Below, piece by piece: positions 1 to 9,109 of a DNA stretch of 64,000 nt. Location of the stretch: assembly GCF_020386615.1 (NCBI RefSeq), contig NZ_CP077769.1, positions 4,712,001 through 4,776,000 of the forward strand, written 5' to 3'. The position numbers were made by a program, and so were the translations under genes. Numbering within the stretch: the stretch's first letter is position 1; each line of letters opens with the position of its first letter. Origin of the DNA: Chitinophaga pendula (GTDB taxonomy: Bacteria > Bacteroidota > Bacteroidia > Chitinophagales > Chitinophagaceae). The notes under the pieces were generated by a model. That model saw nothing but the letters and a program-made list of their open reading frames with translations, had not been told where the DNA came from and did not search any database.

Positions 1-1167
1 AGATTGCACGTCCGCGATCAACCCCATAAAATATGGCATCAGCGCTCCTCCCACAATAGACATAATGATAAAAGAAGACCCTTTCTTAGTATTAGCTCCC
101 AGGTCCTTAACACCCAAGGCAAAGATGGTCGGAAACATAATAGACATGAAGAAAAAGACAGCCATCAGCGCGTATACCGATGACGCCCCCTGACCGGCTA
201 TCACCACCGCACACAAGGCAACATTGACAAGCGCATAGATAGCCAGTAACTTATTAGGTGCCACTTTCTTCATAATTGCTGTTCCCGCAAAACGACCGAT
301 CGTAAACAACAATAAACTTACACTTAAAAGTTTTGCGGCTTCTTTACTTCCCATGCCAGCCCAATATTCCGTCACGTAATTCACAAAAAGAGCAGCGATC
401 CCCACTTGCGCTGCCACATAAAAAAACTGGGTGATCACCCCCCATACAAAATGAGAATTGGATAACAAAGGACGCGTAGGCATGCTATTATCTGCTACCT
501 GTGCCGTAGCATCCTCTTTAATTTCGGGCAAAGATGTACGGTAAAAGAAAAAGGCGATCAGCAATACCACCGCTGCAATAATAATATATACCAGTTGCAC
601 GGTAGCCAGATCACTTCCCCCTGTAGCCCCACCTTCTTCACCCCCAAAGAATAATTCTGCACCGATCACCGGCCCTAAAAATGATCCCAATCCATTAAAA
701 CACTGGGAAAGGTTTAGTCGCTGCTCCGAAGTTTCCTTACTACCCAAAACAGTCACATAAGGGTTGGCAGCAGTCTCCAGGCAGGTAAGCCCGCAAGCCA
801 GTATGAACAATGCCAGCAGGAAAAAATTAAAGTTCAGCAGATGTGCAGCCGGATAAAACAGGAAAGCCCCGCCGGCATACAGTAACAATCCCATTATAAT
901 CCCTCGCTTGTAACCAAAACGGTTCATGAACAACCCCGCAGGCAACGCCATCAGGAAATATGCACCAAAATAAGCAGCTTGCAATAATGTAGACCGTCGC
1001 TTGGTAATGTCCAGTACCTCCTGGAAATGTTTGTTCAATACATCCAGCAGACCATAGGCCAGCCCCCAAAGAAAGAATAAACTGGTCACCAGGATGAGCG
1101 GGATCAGATATTTTCCCGACTTGTTTGTACTGGTATAGGTAGTGTTACCAACTGCGCCGCCTGCCAT
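1..1167 (-). CDS. fucP: FucP-type sugar:H+ symporter (MFS), 3' end outside window
   Basis: Proton-coupled uptake of L-fucose or a related sugar across the inner membrane is the likely role. The frame is open from an ATG at 1167 to the window edge (389 codons) and lacks only its C-terminus. Near the N-terminus it reads SLFFLWGLAYGLLDVLNKHF, a typical FucP-family first membrane segment, followed by a loop with NRFGYKRG, the usual MFS loop 2-3 motif. About ten hydrophobic segments can be seen. It is the most downstream gene in view of the minus-strand fucose operon, 67 bp after the L-fucose dehydrogenase gene, which supports fucose as substrate. The FucP family also carries glucose and galactose, so specificity rests on context. 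Confidence 0.88.
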   Translation of the reverse strand, partial: MAGGAVGNTTYTSTNKSGKYLIPLILVTSLFFLWGLAYGLLDVLNKHFQEVLDITKRRSTLLQAAYFGAYFLMALPAGLFMNRFGYKRGIIMGLLLYAGGAFLFYPAAHLLNFNFFLLALFILACGLTCLETAANPYVTVLGSKETSEQRLNLSQCFNGLGSFLGPVIGAELFFGGEEGGATGGSDLATVQLVYIIIAAVVLLIAFFFYRTSLPEIKEDATAQVADNSMPTRPLLSNSHFVWGVITQFFYVAAQVGIAALFVNYVTEYWAGMGSKEAAKLLSVSLLLFTIGRFAGTAIMKKVAPNKLLAIYALVNVALCAVVIAGQGASSVYALMAVFFFMSIMFPTIFALGVKDLGANTKKGSSFIIMSIVGGALMPYFMGLIADVQS

Positions 1168-1234
1168 AGAGTAGATTTTGATGTTTTAAATGGTTGAGAT
1201 AAATGCTTCCCGTGGAGAAAAAAAAAGTGACATA

Positions 1235-2017
1235 TTAGCTGATAGAACGGTCCAGGTGCGTATATCCGCCGTCCACATAAATGATTTGCCCGGTTGTATG
1301 TGAAGAACGGGCCGACAACAAAAATACCGTCATCGCAGCAATTTCATCGGAGGTCGTCATCCGCTTTTCCAGTGGTATTTTGGCTACAATACTATTCAGT
1401 TTTTCCTTCGGATCTGGTAAAGAGTTAATCCAGGTTTCATATAATGGTGTCCACACTTCTGCCGGGATAACAGTATTTACCCTTACACTATACGGCAATA
1501 ACTCTACTGCCCACTCCCGGGTAAGTGCATTAATCGCTCCTTTGGATGCAGCATATCCCGACGTATTACCTTGCCCGGTAGTAGCCACCTTAGAACCTAT
1601 GTTGACAATATTACCGCTATTGGCTTTGAGATAAGGCAATGCATAATGCGCCAGGTTATAGTAATGAGACAGGTTGGATTGAAGCGATGCCATAAACTTC
1701 TCCGGACTACCGTTTTCAAGCCCCACCCCATCATTTGCACCTGCATTGTTCACCAATCCATGGACAGTACCATACTTATCCACCGTAGCCTCGATGACCT
1801 TTTTGCACGCATCAGGATTACCCAACTCCGCTACAACACCGTACGCCTTTCCACCTGTAGCTTCAATAGCTACCACCGCTTTCTCATTATCCCGCTCATT
1901 ACGACCAGCTACGACTACAATAGCACCTTCCTCGGCCAGCTGACGAGAAATCGCTTCTCCTATACCTTTCGCGCCACCAGTCACAATGATCACCTTATCC
2001 TTTAATCCCAGATCCAT
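1235..2017 (-). CDS. SDR oxidoreductase, probable L-fucose dehydrogenase
   Basis: This 260-residue classical short-chain dehydrogenase probably oxidises L-fucose to L-fuconolactone with NAD(P)+. The N-terminus carries the Rossmann motif VTGGAKGIGEA (about residues 13-23). NNAG lies near residue 90 and the catalytic pair YAASK near 155, and the C-terminus has the usual VDGGYT. The segment PAEVWTPLYETW resembles the substrate loop of bacterial L-fucose dehydrogenases. The gene lies 17 bp downstream of the lactonase gene, whose substrate it would make, and upstream of the FucP-type transporter. The SDR family is broad, so the substrate is inferred mainly from the neighbours. Confidence 0.85.
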   Translation of the reverse strand: MDLGLKDKVIIVTGGAKGIGEAISRQLAEEGAIVVVAGRNERDNEKAVVAIEATGGKAYGVVAELGNPDACKKVIEATVDKYGTVHGLVNNAGANDGVGLENGSPEKFMASLQSNLSHYYNLAHYALPYLKANSGNIVNIGSKVATTGQGNTSGYAASKGAINALTREWAVELLPYSVRVNTVIPAEVWTPLYETWINSLPDPKEKLNSIVAKIPLEKRMTTSDEIAAMTVFLLSARSSHTTGQIIYVDGGYTHLDRSIS

Positions 2018-2034
2018 GATATCAGTTTAATTAG

Positions 2035-2892
2035 TTATAAATTATAAAATTGTTTAGCATTACCTCCCCATACCATGCGCTTCTCGGCAAACGTAAGCCC
2101 TTGCATATAATCTTCCAGTAAAGCACACCATTCAGCATACTGTGCCGCAACCAGACATACCGGCCAATCAGAGCCAAACAGCAACCGCTCCGGCCCGAAG
2201 GCTTCAAAAACCACGTCCAAATATGGCCGCAGGTCATCGGCATGCCAACCTTGCCAGTCAGCTTCCGTCACCATACCACTGACCTTGCAATACACGTGCG
2301 GATGTCTTCCCAACTGCCTCATATCGTTCGCCCACTCATGGATATCGCCGGACCGGATCGCTGGTTTGGCCAGATGATCCACTACCAGCTTTTGCGCAGG
2401 ACACTGCGCCACAAAAGATACCACAGCTGGTAATTGCGTGGACAATACCAGTATATCATACGTAAATCCAAAATCCTGCAACGCCGCTATACCGCGTAGA
2501 AATTCCTTTCCCAGAAGAAAAGCAGGATCAGGTTCTGCCTGCACAATGTGCCGGAAGCCTTTTAATAACGGAAACTGCTTATAATGAAGTAGTCGCTCCC
2601 GGATATGCTCCGCACGAAGATCCACCCAGCCTACTACTCCCTTTATAAATGGATATGCTCCTGCCAGCTGCAGCAACCAGTCGGTCTCTGCTTCCGACTG
2701 ATCAGCCTGTACGGCAACACAACCGGTAATGCCATTCGCTGTTAACACCGGTTGCAGATCATCAGGCAGAAAATCCCGCTGGATCACTTGCATGTCATCC
2801 GTGATCCAGGCATCCTTTACGGGATGATATCGCCAGAAATGTTGATGGCTGTCTATACGATCGTCACTGTGATGAAATAGGTCGTTATTCAT
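2035..2892 (-). CDS. Amidohydrolase family 2, probable L-fucono-1,5-lactonase
   Basis: This 285-residue protein of the amidohydrolase-related (COG3618) family would hydrolyse L-fuconolactone to L-fuconate. The DSHQHFWRY motif at residues 14-22 is the family's N-terminal metal or active-site HxH signature, VVDHLAKP is in the middle, and LLFGSDWPVC near residue 240 carries the conserved C-terminal Asp. Length and the order of motifs match bacterial fuconolactonases and rhamnonolactonases. The start ATG at 2892 gives a full N-terminus. It sits between the mutarotase and the L-fucose dehydrogenase genes on the same strand, as expected for step two of the pathway. Confidence 0.85.
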   Translation of the reverse strand: MNNDLFHHSDDRIDSHQHFWRYHPVKDAWITDDMQVIQRDFLPDDLQPVLTANGITGCVAVQADQSEAETDWLLQLAGAYPFIKGVVGWVDLRAEHIRERLLHYKQFPLLKGFRHIVQAEPDPAFLLGKEFLRGIAALQDFGFTYDILVLSTQLPAVVSFVAQCPAQKLVVDHLAKPAIRSGDIHEWANDMRQLGRHPHVYCKVSGMVTEADWQGWHADDLRPYLDVVFEAFGPERLLFGSDWPVCLVAAQYAEWCALLEDYMQGLTFAEKRMVWGGNAKQFYNL

Positions 2893-2968
2893 ATATTCAT
2901 AAGTGGAAAATTCATTAACGTGAAGCTCCTATCCGTCCTGTCTTCACTCGTCTATTAGTCGTATAGCG

Positions 2969-3298
2969 CTAAAGCCCGAATATTTTTTTCATTTCGATCC
3001 ACTTCTCTCCGGGATTGGCAATAGGCAATGGCTGCTGGTATTTCCACATCAGTTGCTCCCATTCCTGTACTTTAGGACTCGCAGCATCCGCTGCCGCCTT
3101 ACGCTCCCCGTCAAATTCAGCAGATACATCCATGATCATGAACAGACGATTCATAATGCGGTAGATCTCCATATTCAGTATCCCGCTGTCCGTAATACTC
3201 TGTTTGATCTCCGGCCATACCGCCTGATGATAACTTTCATATTCTGCTATAAGCACCGGATCATCCACAAGATCCAACGCCAGGCAATACCTTTTCAT
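2969..3298 (-). CDS. L-rhamnose/L-fucose mutarotase family protein (DUF718)
   Basis: This 109-residue protein of the RhaM/DUF718 family interconverts anomers of 6-deoxy-hexoses. Family hallmarks are visible: YCLALDL at the start, a YESYHQAVWPEIKQSI stretch (residues about 20-36) with the conserved His-x2-Val-Trp-Pro, YRIMNRLFMIMD in the middle, and a Trp-rich C-terminal half. It would supply the anomer that the dehydrogenase uses. It lies 76 bp after the lactonase start and 63 bp before the end of the FAH-type gene, all on the minus strand, so it fits the same transcript. Confidence 0.88.
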   Translation of the reverse strand: MKRYCLALDLVDDPVLIAEYESYHQAVWPEIKQSITDSGILNMEIYRIMNRLFMIMDVSAEFDGERKAAADAASPKVQEWEQLMWKYQQPLPIANPGEKWIEMKKIFGL

Positions 3299-3361
3299 AT
3301 CTGATAATTATAGTCCGTATAAGGACGCTGTTCCCGCTGCAGGAACAGCATCCATTAGAAA

Positions 3362-4213
3362 TTATTTCCAGGCCTGTGCCACCTGTTTCGAGGTGCCCAT
3401 ACCATCAATACCTAATTCTATCACATCACCTGGTTTTAAATAAACCTGGGGATTCATACCCAAACCTACACCTGCCGGCGTACCGGTAGAGATGACATCT
3501 CCTGGCAGCAAGGTCATAAACTGGCTGAGATAAGAAATGAGGAAAGGCACCTTGAAAATGAAATTAGAAGTATTACCGTCCTGCATTTGCTGACCATTAA
3601 CAGTCAGCCATAAACGTACGTTGTCAATATCCGCAATCTCATCTTTAGTCACCAACCAGGGCCCTAATGGAGCAAAGGTGTCACAGCTCTTACCTTTTAC
3701 CCACTGACCACCTCTTTCCAGCTGAAAAGCCCTTTCACTATAATCGTTATGTAAAGCATAGCCGGCCACATAGTCCAGTGCATCCTTTTCCTCGACATAA
3801 CTGGCCTTTTTACCAATTACCACTGCTAATTCTACTTCCCAATCGGTCTTTTCGCTCCCTTTGGGTATAACCAGTGCATCGTTAGGACCTACCAGCGAAG
3901 AGGTACTCTTAAAAAATACGATTGGCTCCTGTGGTAGCTGGGCATTTGTTTCCCGGGCATGGTCTGCATAGTTCAACCCTATACAGATGATCTTGGAAGG
4001 ACGCTGAACAGGCGCCCCCAAACGAGTGCCGGCAGGGATAACCGGACAGTCCTTTCCATGCTGCTCCCACCAACTAGCCAAACGCTCCAATCCCCCCGTC
4101 TCAAAAAATCGCTCTCCGTAATCCTCACCAAAAGCGCTGACATCAAATTGTCCCGCCGCTGTTACTACACCCGGTTGCTCCGCTCCCGGTAATCCAAACC
4201 TGATCAGTTTCAT
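3362..4213 (-). CDS. Fumarylacetoacetate hydrolase family protein, probable 2,4-diketo-3-deoxy-L-fuconate hydrolase
   Basis: This 283-residue FAH-superfamily enzyme has a variable N-terminal region of about 70 residues followed by the catalytic FAH fold. CIGLNYADHARE (near 77-88) carries the conserved His. Metal ligands are visible in DWEVELAVVIGK (near 125) and in the HNDYSERAFQLERGGQWVKGKS stretch around residue 155, and the C-terminus has the usual STGTPAGVG. In bacterial L-fucose degradation such enzymes cleave 2,4-diketo-3-deoxy-L-fuconate to pyruvate and L-lactate. The second SDR in this operon would make that substrate. Relatives are often labelled ureidoglycolate lyase; the neighbours argue against that here. 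Confidence 0.85.
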   Translation of the reverse strand: MKLIRFGLPGAEQPGVVTAAGQFDVSAFGEDYGERFFETGGLERLASWWEQHGKDCPVIPAGTRLGAPVQRPSKIICIGLNYADHARETNAQLPQEPIVFFKSTSSLVGPNDALVIPKGSEKTDWEVELAVVIGKKASYVEEKDALDYVAGYALHNDYSERAFQLERGGQWVKGKSCDTFAPLGPWLVTKDEIADIDNVRLWLTVNGQQMQDGNTSNFIFKVPFLISYLSQFMTLLPGDVISTGTPAGVGLGMNPQVYLKPGDVIELGIDGMGTSKQVAQAWK

Positions 4214-4257
4214 TTGTATTGATTTGAAAGTTGACGACAGCGGTGATTACACCACTA

Positions 4258-5019
4258 TCAGTATACTTGTTTCAGTTGTTTTATTTTCAATCGGCCCTGC
4301 ACGACCTGTATATCAAGCACCCGGTCTACTTTCTGCTGCTTGTCCACATATCCGAATACACAATGATCTTCAGACAATGCCTCTATAGCAGGATCATAAC
4401 CAGTAGGAATCGCTATCATCTGCTCTTTACGCGCACCGGCAAATTCAGTATACAGATTAACAGAATCCTTACTGTTATTAACCTTGAACCGCACTATAAA
4501 GTCAGCGGATATCTTACCCGATAAAATATGCTTGTTATAATCATGCTGCAATAACTCCTTCTGCTCTGTTATCTTCCCCAGCCCTTTCACGTCTTCTACA
4601 TAATGCCATATCTGCTCCGGGGGAGTACCTACATGGAATATCTTCAGCTCCTTTCCGTCTTCACTCTGGCTCGCATGATAATAACGTGTGCTCCTGCTAC
4701 TTTTTAACACCCCAATATAACAACTGTTGGGCTTGTCCCATACCATCTTATAAAGGTCTTCCTCTTGCACCCCCTTCGCCAAAGACACTTCAAATCGCTT
4801 CTCCTTCTCTAAATTCCCCAGCTGGAAACGGATCTTAACATGCTGCGTGTCTTTATCCTTATCCTCTATGGTAATGGCGATAGTGCCAGCTGGCTTTGCT
4901 TCCACCAACGGGCCGGCAGCCTGTTCTTTGTCAGCCGCTCCCTGATTGTTGGATGAATGGCAAGCTACGACGAAACTAATAATGGCTGCTACAAATACGG
5001 TCTTAAAGAGATATTGCAT
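4258..5019 (-). CDS. Lipoprotein of unknown function inside the fucose operon
   Basis: This 253-residue protein was not recognised. The N-terminus MQYLFKTVFVAAIISFVVAC is a lipoprotein signal with a lipobox-like VVAC at residues 17-20, followed by a Ser/Asn-rich linker. The rest is charged and apparently beta-rich, with repeated alternation of hydrophobic and polar residues and no membrane segment. It lies between the second SDR gene (32 bp upstream) and the FAH-type gene (44 bp downstream), all on the minus strand, so co-transcription is likely. None of the known pathway steps needs it. It could be a surface or periplasmic accessory, but nothing in the sequence shows what it binds. Confidence 0.7.
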   Translation of the reverse strand: MQYLFKTVFVAAIISFVVACHSSNNQGAADKEQAAGPLVEAKPAGTIAITIEDKDKDTQHVKIRFQLGNLEKEKRFEVSLAKGVQEEDLYKMVWDKPNSCYIGVLKSSRSTRYYHASQSEDGKELKIFHVGTPPEQIWHYVEDVKGLGKITEQKELLQHDYNKHILSGKISADFIVRFKVNNSKDSVNLYTEFAGARKEQMIAIPTGYDPAIEALSEDHCVFGYVDKQQKVDRVLDIQVVQGRLKIKQLKQVY

Positions 5020-5051
5020 ATAATAGTTTTATCTCTGCAAGATAAGCCGTA

Positions 5052-5834
5052 TCAATTATTTAATTTAATGAAGCCCCCATCGATCGGATAATCACACCCT
5101 GTGATAAAACCAGCTTCGTCTGCACATAGGTACAGTGCCAGGTGAGCTACCTCCGACGGTTTCGCCATACGGCCGATCGGCTGCGTTTTAGATAACTTTT
5201 CAAACATTTCCGGCTCACGCCCGGGATAATTTTTGGCCAGGAATCCATCCACAAAAGGTGTATGCACCCGTGCCGGAGAGATACAATTACAGCGGATACC
5301 GTCCTGTATAAAATCTTTAGCCACCGACAATGTCATCGTCAATACAGCACCCTTACTCATCGAATAAGCAAAACGATCCGGAATACCCACACTCGAAGCA
5401 ATAGAAGCGACATTTAATATCACACCACCACCCTGTTGCTTCATCTGACCAATTACCGCATACATCGCATTATAGGTACCTTTCACATTCACCTGGTATA
5501 TCCTGTCCAGGTCAGCTTCAGTAGTATTTTGAAGATTTCCTATATGCGCAATACCGGCGCAGTTCACGAGGATGTCTATACGACCGGTTGCAGCCTTGAT
5601 AGTCTCCATCGTGTTTATCATCGCCGCCTGGTCCGATACATTGCAGGCATGCAATGATGCCAGCCCCCCTTCCGCTATGATGGCTGCCGCTGTTCCCTTC
5701 CCTCCATCCTCGTTCAACTCAATAATATGTACATGAGCTCCCTGCGCGGCAAAACATTGTGCAATAGCTTGTCCTATTCCACTTCCGCCTCCGGTCACCA
5801 CGGCAGTCTTTCCATCTAATCGAAACAAGTTCAT
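5052..5834 (-). CDS. SDR oxidoreductase, probable 2-keto-3-deoxy-L-fuconate dehydrogenase
   Basis: This 260-residue classical SDR has VTGGGSGIGQAIA at residues 14-26, NCAGIAH near 91, a catalytic YSMSKGA near 157 and CISPARVHTPF, with a C-terminal YPIDGGF. In the non-phosphorylating fucose route an SDR of this type oxidises 2-keto-3-deoxy-L-fuconate to the 2,4-diketo acid, the substrate of the FAH-type hydrolase encoded next but one. It is the first gene of the visible minus-strand operon; the 160 bp upstream are A+T-rich and hold no clear consensus promoter. It differs from the SDR at 1235-2017 throughout, so it is not a recent duplicate. Confidence 0.83.
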   Translation of the reverse strand: MNLFRLDGKTAVVTGGGSGIGQAIAQCFAAQGAHVHIIELNEDGGKGTAAAIIAEGGLASLHACNVSDQAAMINTMETIKAATGRIDILVNCAGIAHIGNLQNTTEADLDRIYQVNVKGTYNAMYAVIGQMKQQGGGVILNVASIASSVGIPDRFAYSMSKGAVLTMTLSVAKDFIQDGIRCNCISPARVHTPFVDGFLAKNYPGREPEMFEKLSKTQPIGRMAKPSEVAHLALYLCADEAGFITGCDYPIDGGFIKLNN

Positions 5835-6002
5835 CTTTGATTAATTTAAGGGTTCTAAAATACCCAAATAAACAGGGTCGCAGCAATTCTTTTTTAACCG
5901 TAATTTGTAGTTTCTTGCCCAATTTTAATAAAATCCAATGCAAAAAAAGGCTTCGCCCGGTCAAAAAGTACCGATTACACCTTTTATTCATAATAAAAAA
6001 AA

Positions 6003-6300
6003 CTAGCGTGTAGGATTATATAACTTTACAGTACCATCCCCTTCACCGCAAACGACCAAAAGATGCTTACTATTCGGGCTGCTCTTTGCATCTACAAAAT
6101 ATACCCCTCCGGTGCATCTCAGGTCTTCAGTAACTTCAGAAATGCAGGCGCTGAAAAACAGTGGCATCCAGTTGCAGATCTTTCACCCTTACATTTTCCG
6201 CATAAGCATCCCATTCCCTTAAGTCCCCCTCATTAGCAGTGAACAGATACGGGATACCAGTATTTAGTACGCATCTGTTTGATTTGATATGCCTGATGGT
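6003..6300 (-). pseudogene. Remnant of a choice-of-anchor-I / phytase-like beta-propeller protein gene
   Basis: Reverse-strand reading gives two blocks of a once longer protein in different frames. The upstream block (about 6300-6136) reads IPYLFTANEGDLREWDAYAE, continues with VRVKDLQLDA and hits a stop at 6136-6138. The downstream block (about 6100-6003) reads GGVYFVDAKSSPNSKHLLVV followed by GDGTVKLY and ends at a TAG at 6003-6005. Both blocks match the general pattern of choice-of-anchor-I proteins (YLVTANEGDARE... and PEG..FI...SPNGKPLL). In intact proteins they are separated by a long stretch that is missing here. A frame change, internal deletion and lost 5' end all mark it as decayed. 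Confidence 0.65.
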
Positions 6301-6376
6301 AAAAAAAAACTGATATCCGCCGTCTAAACAAGAGGTTATTTGTTATCAATTCTCTCTCCTCCCTTTCCGAAAGACA

Positions 6377-6422
6377 TAAAAAAAGAGGGACTGCCGCATA
6401 TCTTACTATACGACAGTCCCTA
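6377..6422 (-). terminator. Rho-independent terminator of the leucine operon
   Basis: On the minus strand an 8-bp stem AGGGACTG/CAGTCCCT (6421-6414 and 6393-6386) closes a loop of about 20 bases and is followed by a run of seven T (6384-6378). It lies 25 bp after the leuA stop codon. Confidence 0.8.
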
Positions 6423-6446
6423 CCTTCAAGTAGTCCAAATCTGGAT

Positions 6447-7952
6447 CTAAAATATCTTATTCAAAGCATCTACATACGCATGTACCGATGCATTAACGAT
6501 ATCCGTCGAGTAGCCAAAACCATAATAAGAATGACCATTATGTTTCACGCGCATATTCACTTTACTCACGTCTTCACTTCCTCCGTGCATCGCCTGTATA
6601 CTGAATTCATCAATATCGATGTTGTCCTTGATAATCTCGTGGATAGCATTGATCGTTGCATTCACAGGACCATTACCCGCAGAACTGGCTTCGTGTTCTT
6701 CTCCATTCACTTTCAGCTTCACAGTGGCCATAGGACGTAGTGGATCGCCACATACTACCTGCAACAAAGTAACTTTGATTGCCTGATCCGCATAGTTTTT
6801 TTCGTCACCATCACCCATCAGTTGCTGCAGGTCTGCGTCGTTGATCTCCTTCTTCTGATCGGCCATTACCAGGAAGCGCTGGTACACTTCATCCAGGTTG
6901 ATCTTATCGATCTTGTAGTCCAGGCGTTCCAGGTGATGTTTCAATGCATGACGGCCACTGCGGGCAGTAAGGATGATCGAATTACTGGAAATACCCACAT
7001 CCTCCGGATTTAATATCTCATAGTTTTCACGATGTTTTAATACCCCATCCTGGTGAATACCGGAACTGTGAGCAAAAGCGTTGCGGCCAACGATGGCTTT
7101 GTTTGGCTGCACCGGCATACGCATCATAGTAGATACCAGGGTGCTCAAACCATATATCTGCTTGGAATTGATATTGGTATTATATCCAAGACCATGATGT
7201 GTTTTCAGGATCATAGCCACCTCTTCCAGAGAAGTATTACCGGCACGCTCTCCTATGCCGTTAATAGTACACTCCACCTGTCTGGCGCCATTGATCACGC
7301 CCGCAATGGAATTGGCAGTAGCCAGCCCGAGGTCATTATGACAATGCACGGAGATAATTGCCCTGTCAATATTGGATACGTGATCCACCAGGTATTTGAT
7401 CTTGGCACCATATTGCTCCGGCAGACAATAGCCGTTAGTATCCGGTATATTTACAACTGTAGCTCCCGCTGCGATCACAGCCTCTATCATACGTGCCAGG
7501 TATTCATTATCTGCTCTACCAGCATCTTCTGCATAAAATTCCACATCATCACAGAAATTCCGGGCATAAGTCACTGCCTTAACCGCTCTTTCCAGTATTT
7601 CCTCCCGGGTACTGTTGAATTTATATTTGATATGCATATCTGAAGAGCCAATACCAGTATGGATACGCTTGCGTTTAGCAAAACGAAGTGCCTCTGCCGC
7701 TGCATCAATGTCCATGGTATTAGCACGGGTCAGCGCACATATCACGGGCTCACTTACCGCTTTGGATATCTCCACTACACTCTGGAAGTCACCAGGACTG
7801 GAAATAGGAAAACCTGCTTCGATAATATCCACTCCCAGCGCTTCCAGCTGCTTGGCTACCTCGATCTTCTCTACAGTCGTCAACTGGCAGCCTGGTACCT
7901 GTTCACCATCACGCAGGGTGGTATCAAATATATATACACGATTTTTATCCAT
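6447..7952 (-). CDS. leuA: 2-isopropylmalate synthase
   Basis: This 501-residue enzyme condenses acetyl-CoA with 2-ketoisovalerate, the first committed step of leucine synthesis. The N-terminus reads [14 protein letters not shown] (residues 9-22), the DRE-TIM motif with Arg and Asp of the active site. HCHNDLGLA near 205 gives the two metal-binding His residues, and [12 protein letters not shown] near 297 is typical of LeuA. The C-terminal 120 residues form the regulatory domain that binds leucine, and the length fits a complete enzyme. It is the last gene of the leuC-(methyltransferase)-leuD-leuB-leuA series, 40 bp after leuB and followed by a terminator. Homocitrate and citramalate synthases are related, but the full set of leu genes settles the call. 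Confidence 0.96.
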   Translation of the reverse strand: MDKNRVYIFDTTLRDGEQVPGCQLTTVEKIEVAKQLEALGVDIIEAGFPISSPGDFQSVVEISKAVSEPVICALTRANTMDIDAAAEALRFAKRKRIHTGIGSSDMHIKYKFNSTREEILERAVKAVTYARNFCDDVEFYAEDAGRADNEYLARMIEAVIAAGATVVNIPDTNGYCLPEQYGAKIKYLVDHVSNIDRAIISVHCHNDLGLATANSIAGVINGARQVECTINGIGERAGNTSLEEVAMILKTHHGLGYNTNINSKQIYGLSTLVSTMMRMPVQPNKAIVGRNAFAHSSGIHQDGVLKHRENYEILNPEDVGISSNSIILTARSGRHALKHHLERLDYKIDKINLDEVYQRFLVMADQKKEINDADLQQLMGDGDEKNYADQAIKVTLLQVVCGDPLRPMATVKLKVNGEEHEASSAGNGPVNATINAIHEIIKDNIDIDEFSIQAMHGGSEDVSKVNMRVKHNGHSYYGFGYSTDIVNASVHAYVDALNKIF

Positions 7953-7992
7953 GTGAATTTGTTATTAAGGTTGAGTAAATGAAAAAGCGTTA

Positions 7993-9072
7993 TTAATTCA
8001 GGTTCTCCAATACTTTTGCGCCCATCGCATCCGTACCCATGATGAGATCATTTACAGTATGCTTATTGGCAATGTCCATCGTCCGGTAGCCTTGCTTCAG
8101 CGTAGCTTCCACCGCTTTAATAACACGTTGTGATTCTGTTTTCAAACCAAATGAGATATCAAGCAATAAAGCAGCTGATAATATAGATGCCAGCGGATTG
8201 GCAATACCCTTGCCAGCGATATCATGTGCAGAACCGTGAATAGGTTCATAAAATCCTACCTTATCTCCTACAGATGCAGAGGCCAGCATACCCATGGAAC
8301 CCGCTATCTGAGAAGCCTCATCTGTCAGGATATCTCCGAAAAGATTCCCCGTCACTACGACATCAAAGCGTTTGGGGTCTTTGATAAGCTGCATAGCCGC
8401 ATTGTCAATAAACATATGTTCTGTCTCCACATCAGGATACTCTTTGGCAACTTCCTGTACTACTTCCCTCCACAGTCGGCTGGCTTCGAGTACGTTTGCT
8501 TTATCTACAGAACAAAGTTTATTACGCCTGGTACGTGCCGCATCAAAAGCCTTACGGGCAATACGTTCTACTTCATAGCGATGATAGATCATAAGATCCG
8601 AGGCCGTATTTCTGTCATTTGTTCGTTGCTTCTCTCCAAAATAAACATCACCTGTCAACTCCCGGAAGAACAGGATATCTGCTCCTCTGAGTATCTCCGG
8701 CTTTATACTGGATGCCTCCAGCAATTCGTCAAACAGTTTGATCGGACGCAGGTTGGCATATAATCCCAACTCTTTGCGGATCTTTAATAACCCTTGCTCA
8801 GGTCTTACCTTCAGCGTAGGATCATTATCATATTTAGCATGGCCGATAGCGCCGAACAGGATCGCATCACTGTTACGAGCCTTTTCCAGCGTCTCATCTG
8901 GCAGCGGGTCGCCGGTAGCCTCGATCGCTACATGCCCCATAATGCCTTCTTCGAAGGTAAAAGTGTGTTTAAAGTTCGTGGCAATAGCCTGTAGTACTTT
9001 CTGGCCCCAGGAAGTTACTTCCTGTCCTATTCCGTCACCGGGTATTATCAATATTTTCTTCTCAACGCCCAT
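7993..9072 (-). CDS. leuB: 3-isopropylmalate dehydrogenase
   Basis: This 359-residue NAD+-dependent dehydrogenase oxidatively decarboxylates 3-isopropylmalate. IIPGDGIGQEV at residues 8-18 is the family's N-terminal motif and LFGAIGH near 72 is the usual second one. RPEQGLLKIRKELGLYANLRP (near 90-110) holds the substrate-binding Arg residues. The metal Asp cluster is visible in GNLFGDILTDEASQIAGSMG (near 242-261), and EPIHGSAHDIAGKG is the nucleotide loop. Isocitrate dehydrogenase and tartrate dehydrogenase are relatives, but length, motif spacing and the neighbouring leu genes fit LeuB. It lies 37 bp downstream of leuD. Confidence 0.96.
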   Translation of the reverse strand: MGVEKKILIIPGDGIGQEVTSWGQKVLQAIATNFKHTFTFEEGIMGHVAIEATGDPLPDETLEKARNSDAILFGAIGHAKYDNDPTLKVRPEQGLLKIRKELGLYANLRPIKLFDELLEASSIKPEILRGADILFFRELTGDVYFGEKQRTNDRNTASDLMIYHRYEVERIARKAFDAARTRRNKLCSVDKANVLEASRLWREVVQEVAKEYPDVETEHMFIDNAAMQLIKDPKRFDVVVTGNLFGDILTDEASQIAGSMGMLASASVGDKVGFYEPIHGSAHDIAGKGIANPLASILSAALLLDISFGLKTESQRVIKAVEATLKQGYRTMDIANKHTVNDLIMGTDAMGAKVLENLN

Positions 9073-9109
9073 TATTATTATTTAACAGTTTAAGTGCAAT
9101 ACAGGTAGA

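Noticed and set aside
7053..7643. Plus-strand frame of 196 codons opposite leuA
   Set aside because: It is a shadow of leuA, whose catalytic motifs lie on the minus strand.
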